Below are positions 11,826 to 13,156 of a stretch of DNA of 13,156 nucleotides, in pieces. This DNA comes from a bacterium HR36 (lineage in GTDB: Bacteria > Planctomycetota > Planctomycetia > Gemmatales > HRBIN36), in assembly GCA_002898995.1 (NCBI GenBank), contig BEIM01000046.1, positions 1 through 13,156 of the forward strand, written 5' to 3'. The stretch's first letter is position 1; every line of letters begins with the position of its first letter. Under the pieces are notes generated by a model, which searched no databases, had not been told where the DNA came from, and saw nothing but the letters and a program-made list of their open reading frames with translations. The position numbers and the translations under genes are program-made.

Positions 11826-12168
11826 AAAGCATCGCCCAGGCCGCAAAGCCTGACTGCTCTGGCCAGAGGCTGCTGCAGCGCACGTTGGCTTCCGCAAACC
11901 TCTTGCGTATCTCTGGGCAACGATTTCGATCGGCGAGCACCCCAGCCTACGATGCCAACATAACGCGGCTAACGTAAGAAGCCACCTCTGACACAGTAAA
12001 ATTCCACATTCCTTTGCCCGCCCACGGCAGGTGCAACTTGGCTAAGGAAACAAGCCAACGCCGATACGGCACGATAAAACGAGGTTGCCCCGGCGGTCGG
12101 TAACATAGCTAGGACCGCTATGCTAAAGCCCTCCGCAACTGTAGGCTAATGATCCGGGAGCAACCATT
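11826..12168. other. intergenic region without a recognised gene
   Basis: No reading frame here gives a recognisable protein, and no tRNA or rRNA was seen. It contains a 6-bp inverted repeat, TTGGCT (12038-12043) with AGCCAA (12053-12058), and the mutually exclusive hairpins listed separately just before pyk. No convincing pyk promoter was found; GATAAA at 12073-12078 has no matching -35. Confidence 0.6.
12093..12131 (+). promoter_or_regulatory. two mutually exclusive hairpins and a GCTAAAGCCC motif in the pyk leader
   Basis: GCGGTC (12093-12098) can pair with GACCGC (12113-12118), while CATAGC (12104-12109) can pair with GCTATG (12117-12122). The right arms share two bases and the stems interlock, so only one can form fully. 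The third copy of GCTAAAGCCC (12122-12131) is directly attached. The pyk ribosome binding site lies 25 bases further on. Regulation by alternative structures is only a possibility. Confidence 0.3.
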
Positions 12169-13156
12169 ATGCCCATGCCGCGCACTAAGATTATCGCCAC
12201 CCTCGGGCCAGCCAGCGAAACCGAAGAGAAGGTGGAGCAGCTGGCGGAGGCTGGCGTCAGCGTTTTTCGCCTCAATAGCGCACACGGTGAGCCTGCTTGG
12301 CATGACCGGGTGGCGGCCACCGTGCGACATGTCGCGGCTCGCCTTGACCGACCCTTAGCCATCCTGCAAGACCTTGCCGGACCGAAATGGCGTCTTCACG
12401 AAGTACCCAACGGTTCACTGCGGTTACAAGCAGGCCAAACTTTACGGCTCGTACGCGAGGCTCATGCCCAGCCCGATGAGATTTCCTGCAACTACCCGCA
12501 TCTCGTTGCCATGCTATCGCCCGGGGACAAGTTGCTTTTTGCCGACGGCACGGTGGCGGCGAAAGTCATTGACAAGCTGAGCGACGGTGTTCGCATCGAG
12601 ATTCTCACGCCTGGGGAGATTCGTCCCCGCCAGGGGATCGCTGCCCCGGGTGTGGAGGTGCGCTTGCCCGCGATTACTGACAAAGACCTGCGCGACCTCG
12701 ATGCTTTAGCGCAGCGCCCCGTGGACTACGTGGGACTGAGTTTCGTGGGCAGCGCCAATGATGTGAAATGGCTGCGCCGTGAGTTGGAGCAGCGACGCCT
12801 CGACCTAGGGATCGTCGCCAAAATCGAACGCGCCTCCGCTTTGCAGCACCTCGACGACATTATCCGTGCCAGCGACGCCGTCATGGTGGCGCGTGGCGAC
12901 CTGGGTGTCGAAACTGAATTAGCACGCGTACCCCTTGTGCAAAAGGAGATCATCGCCCGATGCCGGCTTTGGGGCAAACCCGTCATCACCGCCACGCAAA
13001 TGCTCGAGAGCATGCGCTACAACTCCCAGCCGACCCGCGCTGAGGTCAGCGATGTCGCCAACGCTATTCTGGACGGCACAGATGCGGTAATGCTTTCGGC
13101 AGAGACTGCCAGCGGCCAATATCCCGTTGAAGCGGTACAAGTTATGCGGCAAATCG
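12169..13156 (+). CDS. pyk: pyruvate kinase (5' part, truncated by the window end)
   Basis: Pyruvate kinase makes pyruvate and ATP from phosphoenolpyruvate and ADP in the last step of glycolysis. 329 codons are visible and the frame is open to the end of the window. Motifs in order: RTKIIATLGPAS (5-16), VFRLNSAHG (32-40), LQDLAGPKWRL (66-76), then the B domain, VGLSFVGSANDV, the catalytic region IVAKIERASAL with the active-site Lys, VMVARGDLGVETEL with the metal-binding Asp, KPVITATQMLESM, and PTRAEVSDVANAILDGTDAVMLSAETASG. GGGAG (12156-12160) precedes ATG 12169; a second ATG at 12175 is possible. The Leu-Ala...Lys...Leu pattern in DLAGPKWRL is that of potassium-independent enzymes. The C-terminal domain is outside the window. 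Confidence 0.97.
   Translation, partial: MPMPRTKIIATLGPASETEEKVEQLAEAGVSVFRLNSAHGEPAWHDRVAATVRHVAARLDRPLAILQDLAGPKWRLHEVPNGSLRLQAGQTLRLVREAHAQPDEISCNYPHLVAMLSPGDKLLFADGTVAAKVIDKLSDGVRIEILTPGEIRPRQGIAAPGVEVRLPAITDKDLRDLDALAQRPVDYVGLSFVGSANDVKWLRRELEQRRLDLGIVAKIERASALQHLDDIIRASDAVMVARGDLGVETELARVPLVQKEIIARCRLWGKPVITATQMLESMRYNSQPTRAEVSDVANAILDGTDAVMLSAETASGQYPVEAVQVMRQI

Noticed and set aside
11638..11853. 71-codon plus-strand ORF in the secY-pyk gap
   Set aside because: No recognisable sequence, no ribosome binding site, and it overlaps the sigma-factor relic on the other strand.
1..13156. CRISPR arrays, transposases, prophage or integron features
   Set aside because: No regularly spaced repeats and no matching proteins were seen on either strand.

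Overview
This window is a stretch of the bacterial S10-spc ribosomal protein operon, all on the plus strand, running from the 3' end of a probable rplC through rplD, rplW, rplB, rpsS, an initiator tRNA, rplV, rpsC, rplP, rpmC, rpsQ, rplN, rplX, rplE, rpsN, rpsH, rplF, rplR, a small membrane-protein ORF, rpsE, rplO and secY. After secY comes about 865 bases without an intact gene, then the 5' part of a pyruvate kinase gene that runs off the window. The protein features (zinc-type S14 with a long N-terminus, L24 with two CxxC pairs, no rpmD, an MPLMPKR-type start of L16), the moderately GC-rich composition, wide spacers between operon genes and a relic resembling the planctomycete-type ECF sigma family together suggest a member of Planctomycetota, possibly of the Gemmata branch. 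That placement is inference; no search was run.

Layout: 1-2553 holds the end of the S10-operon head (L3 end, L4, L23, L2, S19). At 2554-2761 the operon is interrupted by an initiator tRNA-fMet gene (C1-A72 mismatch, A11-U24, CAU anticodon), preceded by TATAAT and followed by two perfect 8-bp hairpins, the second terminator-like, with its loop and flank complementary to a segment just before the rplV ribosome binding site. 2762-4934 carries L22, S3, L16, L29 and S17; S3 and L16 overlap by 80 nt. 5046-8258 carries L14, L24, L5, S14, S8, L6 and L18. A spacer of 472 bases before rpsE holds an 80-codon single-pass membrane ORF. S5, L15 and SecY follow, with L30 (rpmD) missing from its usual place.

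11304-12168 separates the operon from pyk. It contains weak terminator-like structures after secY and, on the minus strand, a consensus-like promoter (TTGACC-16-TATAAT) that reads into a decayed ECF-sigma-like gene with an early stop and a frameshift. The pyk gene carries Leu, Ala, Lys and Leu at the positions that separate potassium-independent from potassium-dependent pyruvate kinases.

Functionally the window couples ribosome assembly (large- and small-subunit proteins), translation initiation (tRNA-fMet) and membrane protein export (SecY) in one co-directional cluster. The most interesting part is the tRNA-fMet/terminator/alternative-helix block, which could make the initiator tRNA an independently transcribed unit inside the operon or a control point for everything from rplV on.
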